The notes: generated by a model from the letters alone, not told the origin. Shown: positions 47,740 to 61,675, counted from the stretch's first letter. The stretch is DNA of 64,000 nucleotides from Cryptomeria japonica (GCF_030272615.1 NC_081409.1:652522468-652586467); one strand, 5' to 3'. A program made the numbers and translations.

Positions 47740-48045
47740 CCCTTCCAAATGTTATTTATATATAAATTGTAAATGCAGCTTTCAAAAAGTACATTGCATC
47801 AAGAATACAAATGATTTGCAAACATTTCCACATTCCAAATGTTATTTGTATATAGATTATATATGCTTCTTTCAAAAAGCACATTGCTTAAAAAATACCA
47901 TTTTTTATATCAAACTTTTATTTTTATCGAACTTGTATGGTTGTATAAGATTTCTCCTCTAAAGCAGAAATACCATTTTTTATGTCAAACTTCTATTTAT
48001 ATCAAAATTTTATGGTTGTATAAGATTCTTCATATAAAGCAAATA
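47740..48045. repeat. Two adjacent short tandem duplications (~90 bp and ~75 bp)
   Basis: 'ttccaaatgttattt.tata' recurs at ~47743 and ~47833 with 'tttcaaaaag.acattgc' after each. 'ataccattttttat.tcaaac' recurs at ~47895 and ~47970 with 'atggttgtataagattt' after each. Confidence 0.8.
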
Positions 48046-48884
48046 TATGCATGGTCTTTTAATTTCACACTTTTCTTTTCCTTTACTAATCATTCAATAC
48101 TAAGCCTATAGCTTATTCATACCACACATTCTACAATTTATAATAAAATATGATAGTTACCTTTTCAGTGCTTCCAAAGTACAAATCCCTTTGAATGGAT
48201 TTCCTACAAGATTAAGTGCAATGCGTTTCTTCATTGTGATATGTTAGTATTGCATGCCACCCTTTACACTTATTTGTTGGCATATTTCAAATTTGTTCAG
48301 TTTTAATTATCAAATTTATTTGAATCATACATTCCAATGTCCTTGTAGTATTTATATAAAAGACAAAAAATCACATCAAATAAACTTCACAATACTTTCC
48401 AACTGTCAAACACAACACAAGCATCACCATTTCCTTGACCATCTCCAATCCTTACAAAACAAAACCCTACTATATGTTTTAAAAAATAATTAAATTGTTG
48501 TCACTATTCAATTAAATTATACATCCCACTCAAAGGACTGCTACCTCCCCATTGTATAGTTCTATACATCCCATTCAAAAGACCAATACCTCCACACAAC
48601 ATAGTTCCTTCTTCAATATCAACAATGTTGTACACCATAATATAAAAGAAATTACCCATTACTTAATAAAACTTTGCATGCTCCTACCAATTTATATCTT
48701 ATGTATGCAATTCACACCACCTATTTACAACATATACAAATGTGCATTCAAGGAAAAACACAAACAAAATCAATGTATTCTCCAACAAACCTACAAATCA
48801 ATCAACACAATATATTTTCACAAGTTCCTTTTCCTAACCAATGCTTAATACAAGTCTACTAATGCAAAGCAATACCACAATATT

Positions 48885-48989
48885 CCCTATATTACCACTT
48901 ATTATTTCCTTGCAAAACAATATAGCACACTTTACCCTATATTACCACTTATTATTTCCTTGCAAAACAATACTGCACGCTTTATGCAC
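48885..48989. repeat. 50-bp tandem duplication
   Basis: 'ccctatattaccacttatta' plus 'tttccttgcaaaacaata' occurs twice, 50 bp apart. Confidence 0.85.
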
Positions 48990-49117
48990 ACTACCTTCGC
49001 CTTAAAGACTCATTTGATTTTCATAACCAAACATACAAACTTGAATTTATTACTGTATATTATAGCATGTTGCTTGCATTTACAAATTCAACTATTCTTC
49101 TCGCTTGATACAATAAA

Positions 49118-50841
49118 AAAATATATTTAAAAAAAAAAAAAAAAAAAAACCTACCCACGTACAATACATTCCTTACAGCCTCCCCCCCTATTCTTGAATT
49201 CATCGTTCTACGTGTACTAACAATCCTTATGACCAACACTATAGTCCAATTTTGGGGTTTGATATCTTGTGTAGGTTGTGTCTTTATGGGAAAATGTATA
49301 GTCTATTTGGGAGTTTTCTTTCAAATCTTGAGTCTAGGTGATTATTTTGCTTATTTTATTAAAATCATTTTTTAAAGTTGTCTTTAGTATTTCAAAGATG
49401 TGGCATTCCCTTGTAATTCATGGCAAAAGTTGTCAAAGGGATTTATCCTTGACTGAGGGATTATGTAGTTCTTGAGGAAGTATTTTAGAAGAAGTTTCTT
49501 TATGTTTTGGAGGGAAAATATATTTACTCCAGTTGGAACCCATGGTCAAAGGAAAAACTCAGATATAGGGAAGTGAAGTGCAATTTTTTTCCAAGCGTTG
49601 GAGCCCTATTTTCATGCTTTTCTCTCCATGGCTGCCAAGTATGAGGGGTTCTAGTCAAAACTGGTAATTTCAAAGAGTGAAGTTTCAGCTAACAACATGA
49701 AAGCAATAGTTAGAGTAAGTTTGTATCGGGTTTGTGCATAGTTTGAGGATTTTGATGTGAAAAGAGGAATTACACAATAAGTTTAGCTCCATGGCACGTG
49801 GAGATATATTCAATACAAATCTATGCATGCAACACATATTTGTGAGTGTTTTAGCTCATCATTATTTTATTTTCATAGTTTGAGCAATAATTGAAGGGAT
49901 AAATAAGCAAAGGTTATGTTTTGAGGCAAATGGTGAATGTATTCACAATAAGTATTGATGAAGAACTTGGTGTGTGTTTATATTGCTAACATGCTTCACA
50001 TATTCTGATTATGTTAATAGTTTTCCATTTGATTTCCTTTAAGCATGCATGAGTCTCTGTTTGTACCCTGTATTGTGAAAAGCAATCCCTAGTCTATGTC
50101 ATGATAGGAACACAAAAAGTCTCAATAATGGTGGTTTGAGAATCACTAGAAGGAAGAAATAGTAAGTGTTTGATTGTCCAACAAGGATAATATATCTGCC
50201 AAACAGTAAATATAGTTCCTTCTCAAACTCACAGAACAATTACAAAGATAATGATCAGAGAAATCAGTCTATGAAGGCAGCATACAACCATGAATCTCAA
50301 AGCATAGAATGGGTTGCAAAAGAGGAATACTGACTGTGAAAAGCATTAGTATTTAGGTCACAGTCCAAAGATGAAGAACAGAGACCTAAAATTGTAGAGT
50401 ATAGTGCTAATAGAAGCCATGAATGGTAGAGAAAGGGTTTATGTTTTCACTATGAGATAGGATTTAATATGTGTTGTTCAAGTCAAAAGATGCAATAGTA
50501 GATATAGTAGTCTTGAACACAAAATAGAGAGCAGCACTCCTCAAAGAGTATTCAGGTCATTGAAAAGAATGAATAAGAGCAGTAACCTAGTGAGACCAAA
50601 AGCCAAAAAGATCAATTATAGCCCCAAAGAAAAATGATGAAGGAACATTGATATGATAATCAACAAGTGATATAGTGAAGGCTTTATGAGAAATGCAAGG
50701 AGTTCTTATATTAATCAATAATGTAAATACAACACTCCAATACATGACTATACACGTCTATATATACATTCACATTCAAAATTGGAATGAAGAGTCTAGA
50801 GAAGACGAAAGGTTGTGACCATTGGGCTTCACATCCCAACA
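49118..50841. other. Poly-A tract and unassigned sequence
   Basis: An A-rich run (49118-49150) could mark the end of an old poly-A retroposon but has no recognisable body. Between there and ~50700 no gene was recognised. Confidence 0.35.
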
Positions 50842-51069
50842 ATCTCCCACTTGAAGCTCAATTGACACAGCCATGCCTCAACATTCCCTGCATTTCTAAT
50901 TCTTCACCTCACAATCAGGCGCATCAAAGACTTCAATTTTGCCAGATTTTTCTTACAAACACTGCGGATAAGCCTTTTCCAACTCAAATTAGAGTTAATA
51001 ATTCTTTTATCACATACATCTACCTTTTCAAACATAAACTTGCAGATTAATCCACAACGAAGGATACCA
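50842..51069 (-). mobile_element. TRIM/LARD-like interior: PPT and PBS only 228 bp apart
   Basis: Minus strand: TGGTATCC (plus 51062-51069), resembling a copia PBS, follows an LTR-like end ATAACA. A purine run TTCAAGTGGGAGAT (plus 50842-50855) lies 228 bp on, directly before TGTTGGGATGTG, an LTR-like start. This would be the interior of a miniature LTR element whose 3' LTR runs left from 50841 (with TATA-like 'ctatatataca' near 50760) and whose 5' LTR was cut by element D. I could not find a matching copy of the two LTR ends, so this is tentative. Confidence 0.3.
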
Positions 51070-51129
51070 TGTTATGTAGGGTCAAAATACACTCCATCAA
51101 CATCTCTTGCTCCTGTGCTCCCCCTCGAC

Positions 51130-51134
51130 AAAAC
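51130..51134. repeat. Presumed target-site copy left of element D (AAAAC)
   Basis: Five bases before the LTR end at 51135. The partner lies outside the window. Confidence 0.3.
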
Positions 51135-52196
51135 TGTTAGGGTCCCAGAGATAAATGAGAGGGGGGGGTGAATCAGTTATCCAATAAATTCAACCAAAAT
51201 TAACTTAACCAAAACTTAATGCTTAATACTGATAAACCAAACTTTATGCCCGTAGACAGTCTTAACAGTTAATTACAGTACCAGTAAGGATTAATGTATG
51301 AAACAGAAAGACAATAACATCCACAACACATAACACAAATATTTGTACGTGGAAACCTTGTAAAGGGAAAAACCACGGTGGGAAGCCTTACCCACAATCA
51401 AATGATACTACTGCAGATAGTATGTGTGTAGACTATGGATTATGCACATGCAGAAAGGCCAGCTGCCTAGAGCTCACTGTTCAATCACAAAAAGAGAGTC
51501 ACACTTACTACAATTGGATGGTTAAACCCAATGATAATGTACTACACAAAATAGCATCTTCATATGCTAGATTCAATACCAGTTTAGTTCTGAATGCCTT
51601 CACAAAATCCTTCCTTCAACCTTCAAATGATGTTTGCATGTATAGCTCTGCTTATTTTTGTATATACCTTATTTCAATCCTTTTCGCATTCACACACTAA
51701 TCTCATAAATGAGATCTTACATTTATACCATAACCTAAGACCAATTGAATAGGTCGGCTCACTAAAAGATATTACAATAAAATCAATAACAAATAAATCA
51801 ATATCTGATGCATGATGTCGACTCAATGCATTTACTATAATAATAAATCATCTCCATAATGTGTTGTGCTAATCTGGAATAGATATGTCTGCCGGTGCTT
51901 ATCCTGGACCTATTTGCCAGTAACAACAAATATGCACACCCAAATAAACATTTAACCAAATCTTCAAAACCAAGTGATTGAATAATGTCTTTGACATAAC
52001 CAAGTAGTCTCCAAGTCATTTCAAGTGTTGGTGAACAATATAATCTGTCGGTGAACCAAATACCGGTGATTGTGCATAAGTCTCTCACTTGCCGGTGAAC
52101 ATAACCAAAATCTCCAAGTGCTGATAAGTGTTGACAAGCGATGACAGGTGTTGACATCAATGACAAAACCATATCAACATATCCAAAATGCCAACA
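51135..52196 (-). repeat. Element D 3' LTR (1062 bp)
   Basis: On the minus strand it starts TGTTGGCATTTTGG at 52196 and ends GGGACCCTAACA at 51135. Plus-strand G8 run at 51161-51168 is the C-run seen in the other LTRs. Confidence 0.88.
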
Positions 52197-52534
52197 ATAT
52201 CCCCCTTTGGCATTGATGGCAACACAAGATGGAAAAACCATCAAAGTGCCAAAATAGAAGTGCCAAAAACCAAAAACCAACAATCTCGCAAAGAGATCAT
52301 TAACCAAAAATCAAAATACATAATATCTCTCCCCCTAGGAATAATCTCTCCCTAAAAGAAAATGATAATGTGTTTTTCCATATCAATCTCTCCCCCTTTG
52401 ACATCAAATGCCAAAGGAATCCAAAACCAAATACAAAATACCAACTACTCCCCCTGAGAAGTAACTCTCCTCATCAAAGCTGGAATATAAGATTTCTCTG
52501 TTAATTCTGCCGGTTGATGACAAACATCAACTAT
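52197..52534 (-). promoter_or_regulatory. Element D polypurine tract array
   Basis: Minus-strand purine tracts, read on the plus strand as 'atatccccctttgg' (52197), 'tctctccccctagg' (~52325), 'atctctccccctttg' (~52385) and 'ctactccccctgag' (~52445). The first abuts the LTR. Confidence 0.8.
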
Positions 52535-55466
52535 CTAAGTCTCTACCAGTGGGGGTAGGACTCCAAGTTGCTCTCTGAGATACTCAAATGTTTCCTTAGG
52601 CAAAGGCTTTGTAAAAATATCTGCAATCTTCTCTTTAGTATTCACATAAACCAATTTCACTTCTTTTTCTTCAACATTCTCCTTTAGAAAATTGAATTTG
52701 ATAGAAACATGTTTAGTCTTAGAGTGAAATATTGGGTTCTTTCATTTATGAATTGCTGCCATATTATCACAATAGATAGTTATAGGTTCCTTGCATTTTA
52801 CCTTTATGTCCTTCAACATTTGCTTGATCCATAATACTTGTGTACAATTAGTTGTTGTTGCAACATATTTTGATTATGTTGTTGATAGACTTGTGCAACT
52901 TTGTTTCTTGCTCAACCATGAAATTAGTCTGTTGCCAAGAAAAAATGCTCTGTCGGTGGTGTTTTTTCTGTCATCCATATCTCCTGCCCAATTAGCATTG
53001 GTGTATGCACATAAGTCAAAATTTTCATCTCTAGGATACCATAAACCAAGATTTGTAGTGCTTTGTAGGTACCAAAAAATCCTTTTCACGACTGATTCAT
53101 GATTTTCTTTAGGATTACTCTGAAATCTTGAAATAATACATATTGCATTCATAATATCAGGTCTTGTTTGTGTCAAATACAGTAAACCTCCTATCATAGA
53201 TTTGTATCTAGTCAGATTAACAGGTGTTTATTCATCATTCAAAGATAATTTATCGGTTGTAGTCATAGGTGTGCTTACCGGTTTACAGTTTTCCATGCCA
53301 AATTTCTTTAGTAATTCCTTTAATTACTTAGATTGACATAGGAATATACCTTTACCAACCTTTGAAATCTGCAATCCTAGAAAGAATTTTATCTCTCCAA
53401 TCATAGACATTTCAAATTCTTGCTACATTTTGTTAGAAAAGTCTTTACACAAACCATCCTCTCCTCCAAAGATTATATCATCAACAAAAACTTCAATAAC
53501 CAAGATGTCATCATTAGTCACTTTGTAGTATAGATTGTTGTCAGCATTACCTTTAGTGTATCCAAGCTTCAAAAGATATTGGTCCAATCTAGCATACCAG
53601 GCTCTAGGAGCTTGTTTCAATCCATATAAAGATTTCCTTAACCTGCAAACCTTGTCTTTGTTATCTATCAAAGAAAATTCATCAGGTTGTACAATATAAA
53701 CTTCTTCTTCAAGATCTCCATTCAAAAATGCACATTTAACATCCATTTGATATACTTTATAGTTCTTGTGTGCTGCAAAAGCCAATAAAAGTCCGATTGC
53801 CTCAATTCTAGCTACTGGTGCAAAGGTTTCATTGTAATCAATTCCTTATTTTTGTGAATATCCCTTACACACCAATCTTGCTTTGTTTTTTATTACCTTA
53901 CCATCTTCATTAAGTTTATTTATGAAAACCTATTTAGTTTCAATCACATTTTTGTCTTTAGGTTGGGGAACTAATGACCAAGTGTTATTCCTTTCAATTT
54001 GTTCCAATTCATCTTCCATAGCTCTAATCCAATATTTATCTTCGCATGCCTCATTAATTGATGTAGGTTCAATTTGAGAAATAAGACATACCTCCTCATT
54101 TGCCAATCTTCCTCTAGTCATAACTCCTTGAAATTTGTTTCCAATTATCTAATCTTCAGATTGATTCAATCTTACATACCAGGGTGTTTTTACTTGTTGT
54201 TGTTCTTTAGTGACTATTGAATCTCCAGATGATGTCAATGTAACTGGATCACCATTCCGTACCGGTTTATTCACAATAGTTTCATTTGTGATTATCTCTA
54301 TTGCCAGTTCAGAGTCTGTGTACCTTGAATTTCCTCTAAACTGTTCATCAATCTTCACATTTGCACTCTCAATAATTTTTTGCAATCTCTTGTTAAAACA
54401 TATGTATGCCTTTCTCTTAGATGAATAACCAATAAATATTCCTTCATCACTTCTAGGATCAAATTTTCCTATATACTCATCTCTTCTAATATAGCATTTA
54501 CTTCCAAATATTCTGAAATATTTAAGAGTAGAAGTATTACCAAACCATAGTTCATGTGGGGTCTTACTAGTTTCACCTCTGATGTGAACTCTATTGAATG
54601 TATAAATTGTTGTATTGACCGCTTCTCTCCAGTATATATGAGGTAGATTTTCTTTAGATATCATACTTCTAGCTGCATCCAAGATAGTTTTGTTGTTCCT
54701 TTCCACAACTCCATTTTGCTGGGGTGTCTGGGGTGCTGATAACTGTCTTCTAATCCCATTCACTTCACAGAATGTATTAAATTCCTTAGATGTGAATTCT
54801 CCTCCTTGATCTGATCTCAAACATTTGATTTTCTTGTCGGTTTCATTTTCTACCATCACCTTGAATAGTTTGAATTTCTCAAAAGCTTTAGATTTTTCTC
54901 TGAGAAAAGTAACCCAACACATTCTAGAATAGTCATCAATGATTAGCATAAAATACCTATCTCCTTGTATACTTCTAGTTCTTGCTGGACCACATAAATC
55001 AATGTGAATTAAATCAAGAACATTGTTAGACTTCTCTAGAATACTCTTGAAAGTTTCTCTAACTTGCTTTCTAAATTGACATTCCTTACATACCAGATTG
55101 TGAGCTTTCACAATCTTAGGTAAATCTCTTACTGCCTTAGTAGTACTGATTTTCATAATGCAATCAAAATTTACATAACAAAGTCTTTTATGCCATAACC
55201 AACTTTCATCAATATGTGCAATCAAACATGCTTTCTCATTGTTGTTCAAATGAAAGATATTACCTCTAGTCCGATTACCGGTTGCAATTTCCAAACCAGT
55301 TCTATTTAAGATTTTGCATTTACCATTCTTCAATTGTAACTGAAATCCTTTCTCAACTAATTGACCAACACTCAAAAGATTATGCTTCAAACTTTCAACA
55401 TAGTAAACATTATTAGTATTGTTCTTACCATGAAAAGATATAGTGCCTTTTTCTTTGATCAAACAA
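52535..55466 (-). pseudogene. Element D Pol: integrase, RT, RNase H
   Basis: The open integrase stretch 54149-55462 (437 codons) holds the zinc-binding WLWHKRLCYVNF...CKECQFRK, DLIHIDLCGP, DQGGEF and TPQQNGVVERN. It ends near TPWYVRLNQSED. RT follows at 53930-54121 and 53423-53785 ([23 protein letters not shown]). RNase H at 52874-53197 has ANWAGDMDDRKNTT, and the end GVLPPLVET precedes TAG at 52535. Frame breaks occur near 53930, 53860, 53420-53197 and 52870. The right edge (55466) is cut inside the protease region by element E; the missing part lies at 63199 onward. Confidence 0.92.
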
Positions 55467-55471
55467 GCTTT
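55467..55471. repeat. Target-site duplication of element E, left copy (GCTTT)
   Basis: Identical to 63199-63203. Confidence 0.9.
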
Positions 55472-57018
55472 TGGTAGTTCTGATACTTAAAGATAAGTAC
55501 AAATGCCAAGCTAATAAGATGAGATGGGGGGGGTGAATCATACAAATTTAATCTTTCATAAAAACATCAGATTCAACCTCGGTAACATATACTTCAGTAA
55601 TATAACCAAAACTGCTAAACATGCAAACTCAAAAGCATATGAACATCATAACACTCATAACACCAGATTTAACGTGGAAACCCAAATAGGGAAAAACCAC
55701 TATGGGATTTCGGACCCACTAAGAAATATACTCTTCTAGAGTATGCTCAGTTAAAAGCAAATCTTGTTAAAGATTACAAACACATTGCTAGATGTGACCC
55801 AGTTAATGGATTTCCCTCAGATCTATTAGGATCTTCACCTTGTTAGAAGTGACCTTGTTAAAGGATTTCAAACACTCAATCAAAATTTCACCTTGCTAGA
55901 GGGTTTTACAAATAAGACTGTTAAGTCCACTCGATTAAGAGATTTTTTGTCACTTTCACAAATAACAGTAATAAAAATCTATCTGCAACTTCACATCTAA
56001 AATGCTAAAGCAGATTCTTATTTGCTCAATACAATATAGACATAGAACTAATCTTGTCCATCTGTTGGGCTCTATACACTGTTTATTCAAAACAAATCTC
56101 CAAGCTTCTGTGCTTGGTAATCACTATGTAGCATCCCTGTGCATACACTTTCCCGCATACATTGTTCATCAATAGTTCCCTATTTATAAACAAATTACCA
56201 ACCACTTAATCTCCTTGATCACATTTCCCATGATCAATCATAGCCATCAGATCTTCAAACTTTGTTCAGGTTCAATGTATCCTTCGATCTGAAAAATGTT
56301 TTACCCTGCCTTGGAACTTGCATACATTTCTTGGAACTTGTGCTAGGGTATTGCAGTTCAATCTAAGCTGTAGATTTTCCTACCGATTTTCCTTTGCCAT
56401 AGATTCTTTAACAAACTTCATTCATGGCATACCAATCATTTAATCATGGCCAGCTCATCAGCTTCCTTCATTAAATAATGCTTGTAATCATTTAATGCAT
56501 TCTATTACAACTCGGTTACAACTCGGTTACAATTCGGTGAATACTAAACTTCACTCGATAGACATTCTGCCTTCATTAACTGATAGTGATAACCTTAGGG
56601 TTTACCGACTAGGTTCCTTAGGGTTTACCGACTCGGTTCTTTGCTCCGTAACATAGTATAGTATTAACCTTTCAATCAATAACATATGTAGGATATCAAA
56701 ACAATCTAAACATCATGATCTCATCATTGTCTAACTCGGTAATAGTTGCCCATTGAATAGCTTATTTCTCCCCTTATCCATCATATTCTTTCTATGTCTT
56801 TTACCGACATCTTTATACTCATCAAATCATACTTCTCAAGATATGGCAACATCATACTGAATCAGAAAATCAATTTCTTGACATCAATGACAAAAAAATA
56901 ATATTAAGACAGTAAACATCCTTAATCAGTTATATCCATAATCATCAACAACCTTCTTAATATCCTTATTGAAATGCCAGCAATCTCCCATTGTCTGTTA
57001 TAGTGCCAAATGCCAACA
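55472..57018 (-). repeat. Element E 3' LTR (1547 bp)
   Basis: On the minus strand TGTTGGCATTTGGC at 57018 to ...GAACTACCA at 55472. It is longer than the 5' LTR mainly through a 24-bp tandem duplication of a unit containing 'cttagggtttaccgact' near 56595-56640. G8 run at 55526-55533. Confidence 0.93.
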
Positions 57019-57426
57019 ATCTCCTCCTTTGGCATTGATGGCAAAACCAATTCATTTGACCTTATTGATTCGAATTGCTGTGCTGAAATGCCCTCCTTCT
57101 GTCATCAGAATTCTCCCCCATACATTAGTCTTCTCCTCTTCCTTTTATTCTTTTCTCCGGTCTTCTCTAGACCTCTCCCCCTTTGACAACAATGCCAAAA
57201 AGTAAAGAACTAAAACATAATTTCTTCCTGTATAAAATGATTTCCTATTGTTATGTGTCAACTTTAGTCTCAGTCAGAGCATTTTGTTTTCAATTCATGT
57301 TCCCTATATTATTTCCTATATTGTTTCCTGCACACCTTTAGAAAACATCCTAAAGTGTGAAAAGAAGTATCAACTCTTAAAAGATATTCGGTAGAGTTGT
57401 CGAATTGATGCTTTCACCAAACTTGG
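57019..57426 (-). promoter_or_regulatory. Element E polypurine tract region
   Basis: Minus-strand purine tracts read as 'atctcctcctttgg' (57019, abutting the LTR), 'ttctcccccata' (~57111) and 'ctctccccctttg' (~57174). Confidence 0.75.
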
Positions 57427-60400
57427 TCAGTGAGTAGAAGATAGGGGTAGGACCCCTAACTTACTTCTGAGATACTCAAAAGTGTCCCTTGGTAGTGGCT
57501 TGGTGAAGATATCTGCTATTTGTTCCTTTGTGCTAACATACTCCAACACCACTTTCTTCTCTTGAGCTTCTTCTCTAAGATAATGATATTTGATAGAGAT
57601 GTGCTTTGTCTTAGAGTGCATAACAGGATTCTTTGAAATGTTAATGGCACTAGTATTGTCACAGAATATAGTTACTGGCTCGGTAACTTTCTCGTGTATA
57701 CCTTCCAACAATTGTTTGATCCATGCTATGTTGGTGCAATTTAATGTTGCAGCAACGTATTCAACTTCTGTTGTTGACTGTGAAACACATCCTTGTTTCT
57801 TGCTAAGCCAACTCACTAGTCTTTCTCCTAAAAAGAAAGCTCCTCCACTTGTGCTTTTTCTGTCATCAATGTTGCCTGCCCAATCAGCATAAGTATAAAC
57901 TTTTAAATCAAAATTATTCCTTTTCTGATATACTTAGCCATAATTCTCAGTGCCTTTCAAGTATCTAAAAATTCTCTTGATTGTTGTCATGTATGTTTCC
58001 TTAGGATCTACAGAAAATCTTGCAACTATACCTATTGCATGTGCTATGTCTGGCCTACTGTGAACAACATATTGCAACTTACCAATCATGGATCGGTAAA
58101 GTATCTCATCAACAGATGCAGATTCATCATTCTTTGATAGTTTATAGTTGGTAGTCATAGGAGTACTTACTGGTTTTGAATCCTCCATTCCAATTTTTTT
58201 TAAGATTTCCTTTATGTACTTGGATTGAGTAATGAAAATTTCATCTTTCATTTGCAGTATCTGTAAACCTAAAAAATACTTTATCTCACCAATTAATGAC
58301 ATCTCAAATTCTTTGCTCATTTCATTTCCAAAGTTCTTACATAGAGAGTCATTTCCACAAAATATAATATCATCAACAAATATAGCTGAGATCAGTATTC
58401 CATTTTCATCATTCTTCATGTAAATATTGTTGTTCTCACTTGTCCTTATAAAACCAATCTTAATCAAATAAGAGTGCAATCTTTCATACCATGCTCTAGG
58501 TGCTTGTTTCAGACCATATAAAGCTTTGTTCAATTTACATACCTGATCTTTATTATTGTCTTCAGCAAATCCTTCTGGTTGTTCAATAAAAACTTCTTCT
58601 TCTAATATACCATTCAGAAATGCAGATTTGACATCCATTTGATATACCTTGAAATTCTTGTAAGCAGCATGTGCCAACAATGTTCTTACTCCTTCAAGTC
58701 TTGCTACAGGTGCAAAATTTTCACCTTAATCAATTCCTTCTTCTTGGGCATAACCTTTGCAAACTAGTCTTGCTTTATTTCGAATGACCTCTGCTTTTTC
58801 ATTCAACTTGTTTTTGAAAATCCATTTTGTATCGATTACATTTTTGTCCTTCGGTCTTGGGACTAGTGTCCATGTGTCATTCTTCTTGATCTAATCAATC
58901 TCTTCTGTCATAGCATTTATCCAATCTTCACTATTAAATGCCTCTTTCACTATTCTCAGTTCAAATTTAGATATCAGACATGTGTTTTGTCTCAGTTTGT
59001 TCCTTGTCATCACTGGATCATCCTTATCTCCTATAATCTGACTTGGTGCATGATGTCTTCTAACATACTTGACTAATACAGGCTCGGTAGGCTCTGTATG
59101 ATCTTCTTCATCACTCGTTAACTAGATATTCTCTTCATTTCCTTTTGTAGGTTTCTCAGTAGGACTTGTCAGTTGAACATAGACAAATTCATCTTAATCT
59201 TCTGGTTCCTTGGAATTTCCTTCATCATTTCTTTCTACAAATTCATCAATTTTCACATTTACACTTTCTACTATTTTGTTAGATAATTTGATTAGACATT
59301 TAAATGCTTTACTTCTAGAAGAATAACCAAGAAATGTTCCTTCTTCACTTTTCTGATCAAACTTGCCATTTCTATCATCCTTGTGTACATAGCATCTACT
59401 TCCAAAGATTTTAAAATAACTTACATTAGGTTTCTTATCATACCAGATTTCATATGGTGTCTTCAAAGTACCTTTCTTCAATTGTACTTGGTTCAGGGTG
59501 TAAACTGCAGTGCTTATTTCTTCTCTCCAAAATGTTTGTGGCACTTTATTTTCAATCATCAGGGTTCTAGCACAATCCACATTAGATCTGTTTCTTCTCT
59601 CAGCAATTCCATTTTGTTGTGGAGTTCTCGGTGCAAAGACTTGTCTTTTAATACCATGATCATTGCAGAATAAGTTGAACTCATCATATGTGAACTCTCT
59701 TCCTCTATCTGATCTAAGACATTTCAGTTGTCTTCCTATTTCATTTTCAACTCTTGCCTTGTACCATTTAAACATTTGAAAAGCTTCTGATTTTTCTTTT
59801 AAAAACATTACTGACATCATCCTTGAGTAATCATCCACAAATAATATGAAATATTTGTCACCATAATAACTTTGAACTTTCATAGGACCACAAAGATCAG
59901 TGTGCACAAGATCTAAAACTCCCTTAGAAGTGTAAGACTTACTTGTAAAGCTTGATCTTGTCATTTTACCCATTTGGCATCCTTGGCACATATCATTCTT
60001 AGGTTTTTCCAAACTCGGTAGACCTCTTACTCGGTGCTTCTTTCTTATTTTGATCAGATTATCAAAATTTACATGACAAAACCTTTTATGCCATAACTAG
60101 GTATCATCTATCTTTGCATACAAACATTTATTCCAAGTTGAGTCAAGGTGAAATATGCTACCTTTTGTTTGTGTCCCGATAGCAGCTAACTTTCCATGCT
60201 TGTCATGAACTTTGACAATTCCTTTCTGAAATTCTATTCAGTATCTTGTATTTTTTAGTTGTGCTACACTCAACAAATTGTATTTCAAACCTTCAACCCA
60301 ATAAACATCATTGCATCTTGCATTGTCAAGAAGTGTTATGGATCCTTTACCTCTTACCGGACATGGTGCATCATTACCAAATCTTACATAGCCTCCATCA

Positions 60401-61610
60401 TAGTCTTCTAACATAACAAACTTGTATTTATCACCTGTCATGTGATGTGAGCATCCACTATCTATGATCCAAGAATCATTAGTATTTATGTGAGATATAA
60501 GGGATTTTTCTTCATACCTTTCTTCATCCGATCCATCTTTGATAGCCACATAAACTACTTCCTCTAAATCAGTTTCATCTGATTTGTCATCATTGGATTC
60601 CTCATCGGCTATTAAGCATGACTTTCTATATCTTCTTATAAAGTCTTGGTGTCCTCTGTAATGATTATCTTTCCATCTATCATCTCGGTAATTTCTCTTT
60701 TCAGTAGAATCTTTGTCAGGATAGTTAGAAGCCATATGTCCTATCTTATCACAATTGAAACATTTCAAAGGTGGTTTTCCTTTATACTTACCTTTGCCTC
60801 TCAGTAACCTTCTGGCTAATAGTGCTTCAAACTCTTCTTGCTTTCTGATTTCCTCATACAATTTGTGTACTTCCTCTATGTTCTTATGAAATCTTTCACT
60901 TGCTCCACTATGATCCCCTTTAGTGTACTTACTCATTCTATCATTGTAATCATCAGATTCACCAATATGAAAAGAACTAAATGCAGATTCAACTTTATTT
61001 ACTGATGACCCACTGTTATCAAAGTTACTTAACTCAAATGCATGTAGCGTACCAATAGTAGCATCTAAAGAAACTGGCATATTAGGTACAGACCTCAATT
61101 CAATGATTGCAGAGACTCGGATTGCATAAGCCGGTAGAAGGGTTCTTAACAACTTACTTGTTATATCCTTTTCTTCAATGGTTCCACCTGCTCCTTTGAT
61201 TTGATTGACAATCTCTTTTAGTCTTGTATTGTACTGGGTTATGTTCTCACCTTATTCATCCTCATAGATTCAAGTTGTCCTCTTAGACTATCCACTTTTT
61301 CTCTTTGAACATGTTCATCTCCTCCATACATAGATATGAGCTTGTCCCGCATTGCCTTTGCATCATTGTAGCCTTCTAGATCATTAAACTCTGAATCGAT
61401 CAATGCAGATGTTATTTCAATAATTGCTTGGATATGTTCTTGATATGCTTTTATCTCTTCCATAGTCAATGGATAGGTGCTCGGTGTGATGAAATCATTC
61501 TCCAGATAAAATACAGCATATTCTCCAACTCCTGATAGGTGCAACTTCATCCTTTTCTGCCATGTAGAGAAACTTGATTTGTTCAGCTTCGATGCATCCC
61601 TCTTATACAT
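57427..61610 (-). pseudogene. Element E Gag-Pol polyprotein
   Basis: ATG at 61610 (MYKRDASKLN) opens gag to 61239. A frame change near 61250 leads into 61152-60238, which holds the zinc knuckle CFNCDKIGHMASNY (last Cys replaced by Tyr), the protease motif IDSGCSHHMTGDKYKF and LKYNLLSVAQL. After a stop near 60238 come LWHKRFCHVNF (just after another stop) and CQGCQMGK, then the integrase core 60012-59194 (DLVHTDLCGP, SDRGREF, TPQQNGIAERR). RT 58680-57934 has [12 protein letters not shown] and FVDDIIFCGND. RNase H 57816-57427 has CDNTSAINISKN and ends GVLPLSSTH. About 1,390 codons in all, normal for copia, with roughly five breaks. Confidence 0.93.
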
Positions 61611-61659
61611 CTTTGGATCTTTTCCTCAAGTACCTTTAAACTTTTCCTTTCGGAGTCCA

Positions 61660-61675
61660 AAGCTCTGATACCAAT
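61660..61675 (-). promoter_or_regulatory. Element E primer-binding site
   Basis: Minus strand ATTGGTATCAGAGCT immediately follows the 5' LTR: a perfect TGGTATCAGAGC. Confidence 0.9.
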
